Of a stretch of 64,000 bases of DNA, positions 52,099-58,988 are shown one piece after another. Source of the stretch: a virus; IMG/VR virus record IMGVR_UViG_3300042321_002277, positions 27,931 to 91,930 of that record; one strand, written 5' to 3'. How positions within the stretch are numbered: position 1 is the first letter of the stretch; each line of letters begins with the position of its first letter. The notes below the pieces were generated by a model. The model searched no databases. It saw only the letters and a list, made by a program, of their open reading frames with translations, and was not told the origin of the DNA. The translations under genes and the position numbers were made by a program.

Positions 52099-54225
52099 TT
52101 ACACCAATTGGTTAAGGTCTGTTTCAACTGCAGATCCAGAGTCAGACTGAATCTTACGTTCCTTGAGCTTAAGAATCAGCTCGCCTAAGTGATTAAAGGT
52201 ATTACGAACCGACTCTTCCATGCTGGGAATATCTTCCTGGCTAAAGCGCTCAGAGAACTTATCGCCATGGAAAAGCATCAGGAAGTAGATACGACCGAGT
52301 CTGTCCAAGGCCTGATTGAGATCGACCATGTACTGATCCAATGGCGTATCGATGTCGGCTCTATTGATCAGCTCAGAGATATTGGCTACGTCAAAGACAT
52401 TGCGCTCGCCTGACTGAGCAGCCTGCATGATGTTGTCGACGGCCTGCTGATTCAAGGCCGGCTGAGTCTGGTTCATGCCGCTAATACCGTCTAGGACTCT
52501 CTGATTGAGCACGTTTCCAGGGGCGCCACTCATAGCACTCATAGTGTCGGCTTGCGGATACTGTTCCGGCACACCCAAAGTTGGATTCATGCCCATTGGG
52601 ACTGGGGGAGTGTTCGGATTGAAGACCATGCCAGGATCAAAGAACGGGCCTTGAGCCTTTTTCTGGAAGGTATAGCTGGCCTCCTCTAGAGCAGCCGCCT
52701 TCTTCAAGGCGTCCTTGGCCGTATCAATGCCAAATCCTACGCCGGCAACCAAAGTTACATATGCGTCCCGGCGAGTGGCCTGCTTGAACAGCAGCTTGCC
52801 ATTGCAAGTGGCGGTAAATCCGCTTCTGTCCTTGGCAACCTTAATTTCATCAAAGAGACCTTTGATCTTTGCGTCGATATCTCGAGCGTCTCCAAGATCG
52901 ATCTTTGGGCAGGAGTACATCTTCGCCTTGAACGAGTGTACCTTCGCTGCCTTTGGTACATACAGCGTATTGTCGATAAGTCGCATACGGCGATACGCTG
53001 GAGACACGACGACCTTCTCCATGGGGTAGCCGCCATAGTGAATCTTGTAAGTGGTGGCGCCGTCGAACTCAACCTTATCCGTTAGACAGAAAGGTGCAGA
53101 CGCTTGAGATCCATCTGCCTCTACGAAGATATTGTAGGAGACTTGCTTATCGGAAACTCCGACAGTATCAGCAGTAGTCTTGGCGGACTCAGCCGAAGAC
53201 AGCCCGTCCAAGAACTTCTTGAAGGCTTCAGTTCCGCCATCAAAAGAAGAAACAAAGGTCTTTACAGACTCTACGCAGCAAGGTGTGACTTTGTCGTTGT
53301 CGGTAGGAATGAAGACGTGCTTGTTGAAGTTGTCTACTCCAAGCTCCGGCATCATTACGCCACGTGCAAACGCTCCGCCCTTCATGAGCAGGTCGTACAC
53401 GCAGGCGCCGTCCACAGCGTTAAGCTTCATTGGGCGCTGAATCTTGTAGGGAATCTTTCCTTCGCCTCTATTGTCTCGAAGGACGATGCCCTCCTCCAGT
53501 AGCTCCTGCTTCTCCGAATCAGTCATTGATTCAAATACAGGTTGAGGGCTATTGGCGTCGATGACCTCTACCTCTGGCACCTTCTCGTTGTCGAGCTGCT
53601 CGACTTTAGCCTGCTTGCATGAGCTAAGAGCCTCATACAACTCCTCGCCATAGGCTTCAGAAGCAAGCTTGTGCAGTCTTGGATTCTGCATTAGCGTACG
53701 AGTGTAGATATCCGCCAGACGGCAGTCAGCCTGCTTTAAAAACGACGGAAACGTCCAGTCAAAGTTGACGGCCAAGCTCTGCATCTTATCCATGCTGAGC
53801 TTGGTGTTAATGGTTGGATTGTAGATTTTGCTTAGATCCAAACCTGACTGCATGCCGACCATGACATCGCCACGGGACATGCCTGAAGGCTCTCCCAGTT
53901 CCTCTGGACGAGAGTTGAGCAGAGTGTCAACCCAGTTTTCCTTGTTGGGTACGAACTTGTCCTGATTCTGATTGTAAAGCAGCTCAGCGCCCTTTAGCTC
54001 TCCGTTCTTGTAGAAGACAGGAACGAACAACTGACGACCAGCTACGTCAAACTTGAACAAGCCGATGGCCTGAGTGCCTTCGTCGTTCTTGTTTACGACC
54101 TCGAAGCCAAGCATGTAGTCGAGCAAATTGGGAATCTTGTCCCGAATGTAGGCAAAAGCCAGCTGAAAGAAATTCTGCTCGAATGATGCGTCGTCCGCAA
54201 GTTTAATGAGATTCTTTCTAGGCAT
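52099..54225 (-). CDS. Large head-module protein, possible portal or inner-head protein
   Basis: 708 residues. N-terminus N-L-I-K-L-A-D-D-A-S-F, then mixed alpha/beta (F-D-V-A-G-R-Q-L-F-V-P-V-F). Basic patches and several K-[QK]-A motifs appear (F-L-K-Q-A-D about residue 167, F-Q-K-K-A-Q near 535). The last 150 residues are Pro/Met/Asn-rich then helical. It sits between an abundant head protein and the small hydrophobic protein. Size would suit a portal or portal-associated protein, but no portal signature was recognised, so the call stays open. Confidence 0.55.
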   Translation of the reverse strand: MPRKNLIKLADDASFEQNFFQLAFAYIRDKIPNLLDYMLGFEVVNKNDEGTQAIGLFKFDVAGRQLFVPVFYKNGELKGAELLYNQNQDKFVPNKENWVDTLLNSRPEELGEPSGMSRGDVMVGMQSGLDLSKIYNPTINTKLSMDKMQSLAVNFDWTFPSFLKQADCRLADIYTRTLMQNPRLHKLASEAYGEELYEALSSCKQAKVEQLDNEKVPEVEVIDANSPQPVFESMTDSEKQELLEEGIVLRDNRGEGKIPYKIQRPMKLNAVDGACVYDLLMKGGAFARGVMMPELGVDNFNKHVFIPTDNDKVTPCCVESVKTFVSSFDGGTEAFKKFLDGLSSAESAKTTADTVGVSDKQVSYNIFVEADGSQASAPFCLTDKVEFDGATTYKIHYGGYPMEKVVVSPAYRRMRLIDNTLYVPKAAKVHSFKAKMYSCPKIDLGDARDIDAKIKGLFDEIKVAKDRSGFTATCNGKLLFKQATRRDAYVTLVAGVGFGIDTAKDALKKAAALEEASYTFQKKAQGPFFDPGMVFNPNTPPVPMGMNPTLGVPEQYPQADTMSAMSGAPGNVLNQRVLDGISGMNQTQPALNQQAVDNIMQAAQSGERNVFDVANISELINRADIDTPLDQYMVDLNQALDRLGRIYFLMLFHGDKFSERFSQEDIPSMEESVRNTFNHLGELILKLKERKIQSDSGSAVETDLNQLV

Positions 54226-54244
54226 GTTTATCTCGAATAGGAAT

Positions 54245-54274
54245 TTACCTGACGGGGTTTCCCCCGCCAGGTAA
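54245..54274 (-). other. Hairpin after gene 54288-54872
   Basis: Minus strand TTACCTG-G-C-GGGG... pairs with ...CCCC-G-T-CAGGTAA: a 7-bp outer stem, one A-C mismatch, then 5 bp, closing on a short AAA-centred loop. It starts 14 bases past the stop. Followed by ATTCC with no U-run. Like the capsid hairpin, it may protect an abundant mRNA. Confidence 0.7.
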
Positions 54275-54287
54275 GAGTAGTTAGCTA

Positions 54288-54872
54288 TTAAACGTTGTGC
54301 TCGGCAACAACGATTACAATCTCAGCAGTGTCTCCTGCGGCACCGCTACCGATGTTAGCACTGATTGCAGTCTGGCCTGCAATAACTAGGTTAGCTGCAG
54401 TAGCGTGTAGTGCTGCCTCTTTAGCCTTTCCTGAAGTGGCTGAGGCTGCAGTAAAGATAGGAGCAGTCGCATTAACAACGCTAGTGCCACCGGCAGTGAG
54501 AACCAAGGTCTCGTCTCCTCCAAGACCAGCAGTAGTGCGCATAAATACTGCCACTACAGTGCCTGGCTTGTGAATGGTCAAAGACGTATTGGCGGTATTT
54601 GAAGACAGGCTGAGATGATAGAAATCAAGGTTGGTGCCAAACTTGATCTTAGCATCTGCCATATCTCTCAGGATTGCCTGCTTAGCCAAAACTCCGGTAA
54701 AGTCTGCAGCACGCTCAGAGATGCACTCTACAGCGTTGTTCGCAAGTTCCTTGCCGTTGGGGCCAACGTATGCAAAGAATCTTGAGCCTCCAGAGGTGTT
54801 CTTGAAGATGTGCGTAGCAACGGAGAGTTTACGATAGTTTTCTAGATCTGAAAAAAGATTGTTATCTGCCAT
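54288..54872 (-). CDS. Probable abundant head/decoration protein
   Basis: 194 residues. A basic N-terminal helix (Y-R-K-L-S-V-A-T-H) is followed by a beta-rich part with Gly/Ala/Thr (F-F-A-Y-V-G-P-N-G, S-L-T-I-H-K-P-G-T-V-V-A-V-F) and ends in strands. AAAGGA precedes ATG 54872. The gene is set off by the longest gap of the window upstream and a strong hairpin downstream, as the capsid gene is, so high expression is likely. Similar in size and feel to 44172-44747, although no clear homology is visible. Function inferred. Confidence 0.6.
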   Translation of the reverse strand: MADNNLFSDLENYRKLSVATHIFKNTSGGSRFFAYVGPNGKELANNAVECISERAADFTGVLAKQAILRDMADAKIKFGTNLDFYHLSLSSNTANTSLTIHKPGTVVAVFMRTTAGLGGDETLVLTAGGTSVVNATAPIFTAASATSGKAKEAALHATAANLVIAGQTAISANIGSGAAGDTAEIVIVVAEHNV

Positions 54873-54964
54873 ATTATTTTCCTTTGGTAAATTGAAAGGG
54901 CCTTATTTAGACTAGTCCCAATCTACTACTAGTTTTTATTAAAACTGTCGACAGTAGGGGCAGT
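54873..54964. promoter_or_regulatory. 92-bp intergenic control region with palindromes
   Basis: This is the longest non-coding stretch. It holds two ACTAGT palindromes (54911 and 54928, 17 bp apart), a 12-bp palindrome ACTGTCGACAGT (54944-54955) and part of the hairpin GGGGCA/TGCCCC (54957-54976), which overlaps the stop of the upstream gene. On the minus strand the 12-bp palindrome is followed by TTTTAAT, so weak termination is possible. A TCTAAATAAGG element could be a promoter, but no convincing -35 was found. Confidence 0.5.
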
Positions 54965-55492
54965 TTAAATTGCCCCTTCACCTCCAGCAGGAGCAGGTCT
55001 ATTAAACCCCGGGAGGTTCTGCACGCCCTGGCCGAGGCCAAGGGCTCCAATACCCTTATTGAAAAGGCCACCAAGATAATCTATTCCGGCATCTACCTTA
55101 GCGCCACGTTCTGGGCTAGATTCGCCGTAGTACTGTAGACCACCTGCGCCAAGGCCACCAAGACCACCACCGATGAGGCTACCCATGAGAGCAGAGCGGA
55201 GATAGCCGCGAAGACTCTTGTCCTTACCGAAAACAGCATTGGCCAACAAAGAAACGGGAAGGCCGGCAAGAGCGCCTGCGCCTGCGCCGATACCTACACC
55301 GGGACCATAGCGCTTTCCAGCTTCAAGAGCATCGCTGCCCATAGCCATAGCCTTGTCCATCATGCCGGGCTCAGCGCCACCAATCATGGGTTCCATATCC
55401 ATGGTTCCCTTGTTTGCCTGCTTGTAGTGAATTAAAGTCGCCGCAATAAGAGGCTTCTTAACCTGTGCGAGTTCGTAAGCTTGTTTGATCAT
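54965..55492 (-). CDS. Head-module protein with Gly-rich hydrophobic domain
   Basis: 175 residues. It starts M-I-K-Q-A-Y-E-L-A-Q, and a second I-H-Y-K-Q-A is near residue 25. Residues about 65-120 hold two hydrophobic Gly/Ala segments (G-V-G-I-G-A-G-A-G-A-L, S-L-I-G-G-G-L-G-G-L) split by a charged K-D-K-S-L-R-G loop. This two-pass or pore-like profile recalls proteins delivered into the host membrane with DNA, and resembles 51516-52094. It has its own promoter candidate and a good AGGAG. Role inferred. Confidence 0.65.
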   Translation of the reverse strand: MIKQAYELAQVKKPLIAATLIHYKQANKGTMDMEPMIGGAEPGMMDKAMAMGSDALEAGKRYGPGVGIGAGAGALAGLPVSLLANAVFGKDKSLRGYLRSALMGSLIGGGLGGLGAGGLQYYGESSPERGAKVDAGIDYLGGLFNKGIGALGLGQGVQNLPGFNRPAPAGGEGAI

Positions 55493-55515
55493 AAATGCTC
55501 CTTTTAGGTAGAAAG

Positions 55516-55525
55516 ATTATAGCAC
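55516..55525 (-). promoter_or_regulatory. Extended -10 promoter (GTGCTATAAT)
   Basis: Minus-strand GTGCTATAAT at 55525-55516, identical in 10 bases to the site at 40040. It lies 23 bases before ATG 55492 and is followed by AAAAGGAG. No good -35 is present. ACTAGT palindrome lies just upstream, as in the 54911 gap. Confidence 0.65.
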
Positions 55526-55531
55526 AAAAAA

Positions 55532-57391
55532 CTAGTAAGTGCCTTTAGGGCCCTTTGAGATTTCTCCAGTAGCCAAGGCGGGAATCCAAGATGTGCCGTG
55601 GATTTGAGATGTGGATCCACGTTGCACGTTATCCAAGAATGTCTTTTTAAGGTTAAATCCTCCGAGCTGGACCATCCAGTCTCGATCTCCAATAAGTGAC
55701 ATCATGGCTCTCGTCATGGTTGGCTTAAATGGAGGAGGATTTTTATGCGCAACCACTTCATTGAATCCGTTTTCTTTTAGCTCCTTAGCAACACTTGGAG
55801 TTATACGGGTTCCAATCGAATAGTGCAAAATTGGCTTCTCTAAAAAGTGATTTAGATACTTGCCTGGCTCCCCAGATACGAATCCCTGTCTGGGTTCGTA
55901 GCGAGATGCAAGATAGTCGTAGCTGACCAAATCTTCAGGATACGTGCCAGGAACTACGTCCGGCTCTGTAATTTCCACCTGATTGATAAGCCCACGAGCC
56001 ACGACTTCTACGTTTCTACGATGTGCTGGCAGGCCGTTCTCTTGTAGGGCAGACTTGAACTGCTGGACAAAACGGCGTCTAGCCTCGCCAATGCCTTTTA
56101 ATTCTGCCAAATCTTTAGGATTGACTATGCCGTCTGAGAGTGCATCTCCGGCTTCAATGGACTGGCCTGGCTTGACGGTTACGGCTTGATCTGTAGGCAC
56201 ATAGTATTTTTCATTATTTACGTGAACGTAATTACCGCCCTGTGGAGCAGGTTCGATCTTACCTACAATGCCATCTGCAGTCGTGACAGGAGCGCCGTCA
56301 GTAAAGGTTTTTGGAACTTCTACTAATTGGTTTAAATAGTTAAATCCGGTAACACTGCGCTTAGCTTTGCCCTTTGCAACACCGCCACCGTGCTTTGAGT
56401 TAAGCATGCCTTGGCTTACAGGTTCAGCAATTGCCTGAGCGGCAGTGATGCCGACATTCATGCCGGTCTCGGCCAACTTACCGTGCTCTCTGACGCCTGC
56501 CGCCCAGCGAGGCAATCCGTTCATTGCGCTGACAGCGGCAATGGGAGAATAGATCATAAGTCTCTTTTTACCTGCTTGGGACAAAGACTTAAGAATGCTG
56601 GAGTCCAAGTATGTACCCTTCTTGAACTCTCCTTCGTCTCTAGCCAATATGGAGCCCATGTTGTCTGGGTCATCCGTATCAACCATCAGACCCTGGCCAT
56701 CCTCGATATCCTCGTCTGTGACTACCAAGCGGTGAGCTGCGCCTGTAAGACGCTTGGCAAAGTAGCCTGCGTCACCTACTGCCAGTTTTACATCGATGGC
56801 GCCTGAGCGAGCACCGTAGGAGCCAGCCCAGTACTCGACCGGATCTACGCCCTCGGAGTAAGAATTGACGACTGGGATTGGAACCGGGCGACCCTTGTTG
56901 TCGCTATACATCAAGTCGGTGCCAATCATGGAAGACAACTGATTCTTGTTTCCACGGGCGCCTGCGTAAACCTGCATGGCAAAGGGATTCTCGGACTTCA
57001 AGGCCTCGTCGTACACCGAGTCAACCAGGTTGTCCTGGTACTTCAAGGTCGCATCTACAATCGCGGCGTCTCTCTGCTCGGGATCCTTTACGGTGCGTAA
57101 TATGGTTCGAACGTCCTTTTTAAGAGCGTCGGTGATCTTGCTCTTGGCCTTGGTAGGCTTGAGGCTTTCCAAGGTAAAGCTGGATAGAGGCGACTGTCTT
57201 GCGCTCTTTAGACCAATTAGAGTCAGCTTCTGCACCATGTCCTTGTAGTCATCTGGCTTCATTGAAGTAGCCATCTGAGTAAGGAACTTGCGCATAGAGG
57301 ACTTGTCCCAGACTCGAGCGTGGTCTCGGTGTTCCTCGGGAAGCGATGAATTGATGAGCAGTTGACCTACTGTGGTTATCGATGGTTCCAT
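55532..57391 (-). CDS. RNA polymerase beta-prime subunit, C-terminal half
   Basis: 619 residues from ATG 57391 (GAGG 10 bases upstream; the GTG at 57415 lies inside the previous gene). It covers the latter part of multisubunit polymerase beta-prime. T-T-V-G-Q-L-L (6-12) and S-F-T-L-E-S (71-76) match the F-loop region. N-P-F-A-M-x(3)-A-G-A-R-G (135-146), E-G-V-D-P-V-E-Y (180-187), Y-G-A-R-S-G (192-197) and G-Y-F-A-K-R-L (209-215) form the bridge-helix region. V-G-I-T-A-A-Q-A-I-A-E-P (313-324) and Q-G-M-L-N-S-K-H-G-G (327-336) form the trigger loop. V-K-P-G-Q-S-I-E-A-G-D-A-L (406-418) and V-E-V-V-A-R-G-L (461-468) match the C-terminal part. The catalytic N-A-D-F-D-G-D lies in the missing N-terminal half. 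E. coli's large SI3 insertion is absent. It lies between head genes, so packaging in the virion is possible (inference). Confidence 0.9.
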   Translation of the reverse strand: MEPSITTVGQLLINSSLPEEHRDHARVWDKSSMRKFLTQMATSMKPDDYKDMVQKLTLIGLKSARQSPLSSFTLESLKPTKAKSKITDALKKDVRTILRTVKDPEQRDAAIVDATLKYQDNLVDSVYDEALKSENPFAMQVYAGARGNKNQLSSMIGTDLMYSDNKGRPVPIPVVNSYSEGVDPVEYWAGSYGARSGAIDVKLAVGDAGYFAKRLTGAAHRLVVTDEDIEDGQGLMVDTDDPDNMGSILARDEGEFKKGTYLDSSILKSLSQAGKKRLMIYSPIAAVSAMNGLPRWAAGVREHGKLAETGMNVGITAAQAIAEPVSQGMLNSKHGGGVAKGKAKRSVTGFNYLNQLVEVPKTFTDGAPVTTADGIVGKIEPAPQGGNYVHVNNEKYYVPTDQAVTVKPGQSIEAGDALSDGIVNPKDLAELKGIGEARRRFVQQFKSALQENGLPAHRRNVEVVARGLINQVEITEPDVVPGTYPEDLVSYDYLASRYEPRQGFVSGEPGKYLNHFLEKPILHYSIGTRITPSVAKELKENGFNEVVAHKNPPPFKPTMTRAMMSLIGDRDWMVQLGGFNLKKTFLDNVQRGSTSQIHGTSWIPALATGEISKGPKGTY

Positions 57392-58263
57392 GGCGTGAGT
57401 ACCTCGCTGCCACACTGAGTCTTGATTACCTTGTAATGAGAGTATGGCGCAGCAAGAGCCAAAGAACTCTGCTTGCCAAACACTCCGGACATATCAGGGC
57501 CAAACCAGTCTATGGCTTTATTGGCAATAAACTCGTAGCCAGGCATTCTGGAGCCCATACCTAATAAGAATTGTCCAAGTCCTCGCAACTGTCTACCGAA
57601 GCTACCCATGCCGGAAGTCCAGTCATCGATCTTATTGGACATATGCGTAGTGGCAGCATTTGCCATTAAAGATCTAACCAACGGAGAGTTTCTATCCAAG
57701 CTACCCATGATAGCTTGTGGCATCTGGCTAAACTGCTGATTTGCAGCGCTTTGCCCTACTACTGTTCCTAGCTGTGCTCCAGATCGCAATCCAAATGGAT
57801 CCCATTGCCCGCTAGCCGTAGTGGCAAAAGGATTGGCATTTAGTCTAGTTGCACCTGCCGCTACTCCCTGGAGAGTTGGTCCCGCTCCAAGTCTTGCAGC
57901 ATTGGTGTATCCGCCTACTGCTTGGACTGGATCTATACCTTGCAGCAATTGACCTGCGTATGGGCTGAAGTTACCAGAAGCAAATCCTCTAACTGCTGCA
58001 GGATCCTGAGACATCTGCAGTGCTCTTTGCCCCAAGGAGCTAAGTCCTTGCATGTACTCAGGACTGAATCCCCGGGTTTTAATTGCTTGATTGTATTCCG
58101 CAGATCCTGGTCTTAAATGGCCATAGGCCTGCAGATCCTTGGATAGAGCAGAGCCCCAAGCCTGAGTATCAGTAGGAGATACATTAGGAGGCATAAGACT
58201 GCCTTGAAAGGCAGGCGGAGTGTAGGCTTGCTTTATTAGAAATTGTTTAAGCAGGGGATCCAT
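57376..58263 (-). CDS. Head-module protein, Ala/Gly/Gln-rich
   Basis: 295 residues. N-terminus L-L-K-Q-F-L-I-K-Q-A-Y-T-P-P-A-F, then a Gln/Gly/Ala/Met-rich helical protein (for example Q-A-Y-G-H-L-R-P-G, A-L-Q-M-S-Q-D-P-A-A), and a final G-M-G-S-F-G-R-Q-L segment. No recognised family. It overlaps the beta-prime start by 16 bases, so the two are translationally coupled. It could be an internal head protein or a partner of the polymerase; both are speculation. Confidence 0.6.
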   Translation of the reverse strand: MDPLLKQFLIKQAYTPPAFQGSLMPPNVSPTDTQAWGSALSKDLQAYGHLRPGSAEYNQAIKTRGFSPEYMQGLSSLGQRALQMSQDPAAVRGFASGNFSPYAGQLLQGIDPVQAVGGYTNAARLGAGPTLQGVAAGATRLNANPFATTASGQWDPFGLRSGAQLGTVVGQSAANQQFSQMPQAIMGSLDRNSPLVRSLMANAATTHMSNKIDDWTSGMGSFGRQLRGLGQFLLGMGSRMPGYEFIANKAIDWFGPDMSGVFGKQSSLALAAPYSHYKVIKTQCGSEVLTPWNHR

Positions 58264-58495
58264 CGCGTAAATCCATTTTATGCAGAGTTACCTGCTCCGG
58301 AGTCATTCCTGTAATCTGCTGCACTTCCTTAGCAAAGTCCGGCAGACCTAAATGCGTAAACTTGTAGGTGCCAGCGGCAGTCTCAGTAACAGCGAACACT
58401 ACTCTGTCTTGGTCGTCGTAAATCAAAATCGAAGCCAGCTCTTTTTCATACTTGGCCGGAATTAGAACGTTTCGTTTTTGAGTACGTGCTCTCAT
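58247..58495 (-). CDS. Small mixed alpha/beta protein
   Basis: 82 residues. N-terminal basic stretch R-A-R-T-Q-K-R-N, strand I-L-I-Y-D-D-Q-D-R-V-V-F-A-V, helix F-A-K-E-V-Q-Q-I-T-G-M-T, ending in V-T-L-H-K-M-D. Its start overlaps the upstream stop as TGATG and its end overlaps the next gene. Nothing specific was recognised. Small size, coupling and position suggest an accessory of the adjacent head-module or polymerase genes. Confidence 0.6.
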   Translation of the reverse strand: MRARTQKRNVLIPAKYEKELASILIYDDQDRVVFAVTETAAGTYKFTHLGLPDFAKEVQQITGMTPEQVTLHKMDLRDGSPA

Positions 58496-58950
58496 CAGCG
58501 CAGTAGATCCGTTATTGATCGCATCAAAACAGTAAAGTCTTCCGACTCATCAGATGCCTGAGCAACCATACCTGGCGGAGGAGCTGCAGGCAAACCCATT
58601 GCGGCGGGATCCATCATGGCAGGATCCATTGGAGGCATAGGCGCAGGAGCAGGCATTCCAGCAGGAGCCATTGCCTGCATCATGGCTACCTGAGCGTCCA
58701 TGACTTGTTGCAGCATTGCTTTGATATTGGAGATTTCTCCAACGATATCCATTGGTGGAGGCATACCCCCAGCCATAGCGGGATCCATTGGTGGAGGCAT
58801 ACCCCCAGCCATAGCGGGATCCATTGGTGGAGGCATACCCCCAGCCATAGCGGGATCCATTGGTGGGGCGGGCATAGGAGGCATTTGCCCACCTGGGGCA
58901 GCTACCACAGCCTTTTTGGAAGAAAAAAGTTCTAGATATGGATCGACCAT
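58495..58950 (-). CDS. Met/Pro/Gly low-complexity protein with 12-residue repeats
   Basis: 151 residues. Residues about 25-67 hold three exact copies of the 12-mer M-A-G-G-M-P-P-P-M-D-P-A (in circular order), then a helix (I-S-N-I-K-A-M-L-Q-Q) and again a Met/Pro-rich part. N-terminal F-S-S-K-K-A. The C-terminus S-E-D-F-T-V-L-M-R-S-I-T-D-L-L is an amphipathic helix. Probably disordered with helical ends. The repeat is identical at DNA level, suggesting recent expansion. Function unknown. Confidence 0.65.
   Translation of the reverse strand: MVDPYLELFSSKKAVVAAPGGQMPPMPAPPMDPAMAGGMPPPMDPAMAGGMPPPMDPAMAGGMPPPMDIVGEISNIKAMLQQVMDAQVAMMQAMAPAGMPAPAPMPPMDPAMMDPAAMGLPAAPPPGMVAQASDESEDFTVLMRSITDLLR
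58749..58856 (-). repeat. Three exact 36-bp tandem repeats
   Basis: Three identical 36-bp units (58749-58784, 58785-58820, 58821-58856) and a partial fourth encode 12 residues each in frame. They are contiguous without spacers, so they are a coding tandem repeat rather than a CRISPR. Confidence 0.9.
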
Positions 58951-58988
58951 AGAGTACCTATTTTACTAAATTTGCAATAAAGGGACAC

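Noticed and set aside
52095-52127. Longer start (TTG 52127) for gene 51516-52094
   Set aside because: It lies within the end of the 708-residue gene; ATG 52094 gives M-I-K-I-A-N, in line with neighbouring N-termini.
57392-57415. Longer beta-prime start at GTG 57415
   Set aside because: It lies in the upstream coding region; ATG 57391 has GAGG and gives a start matching the beta-prime F-loop region.
58749-58866. 36-bp repeats as a CRISPR array
   Set aside because: Units are contiguous without spacers, in frame with a coding gene, and no cas genes are present.
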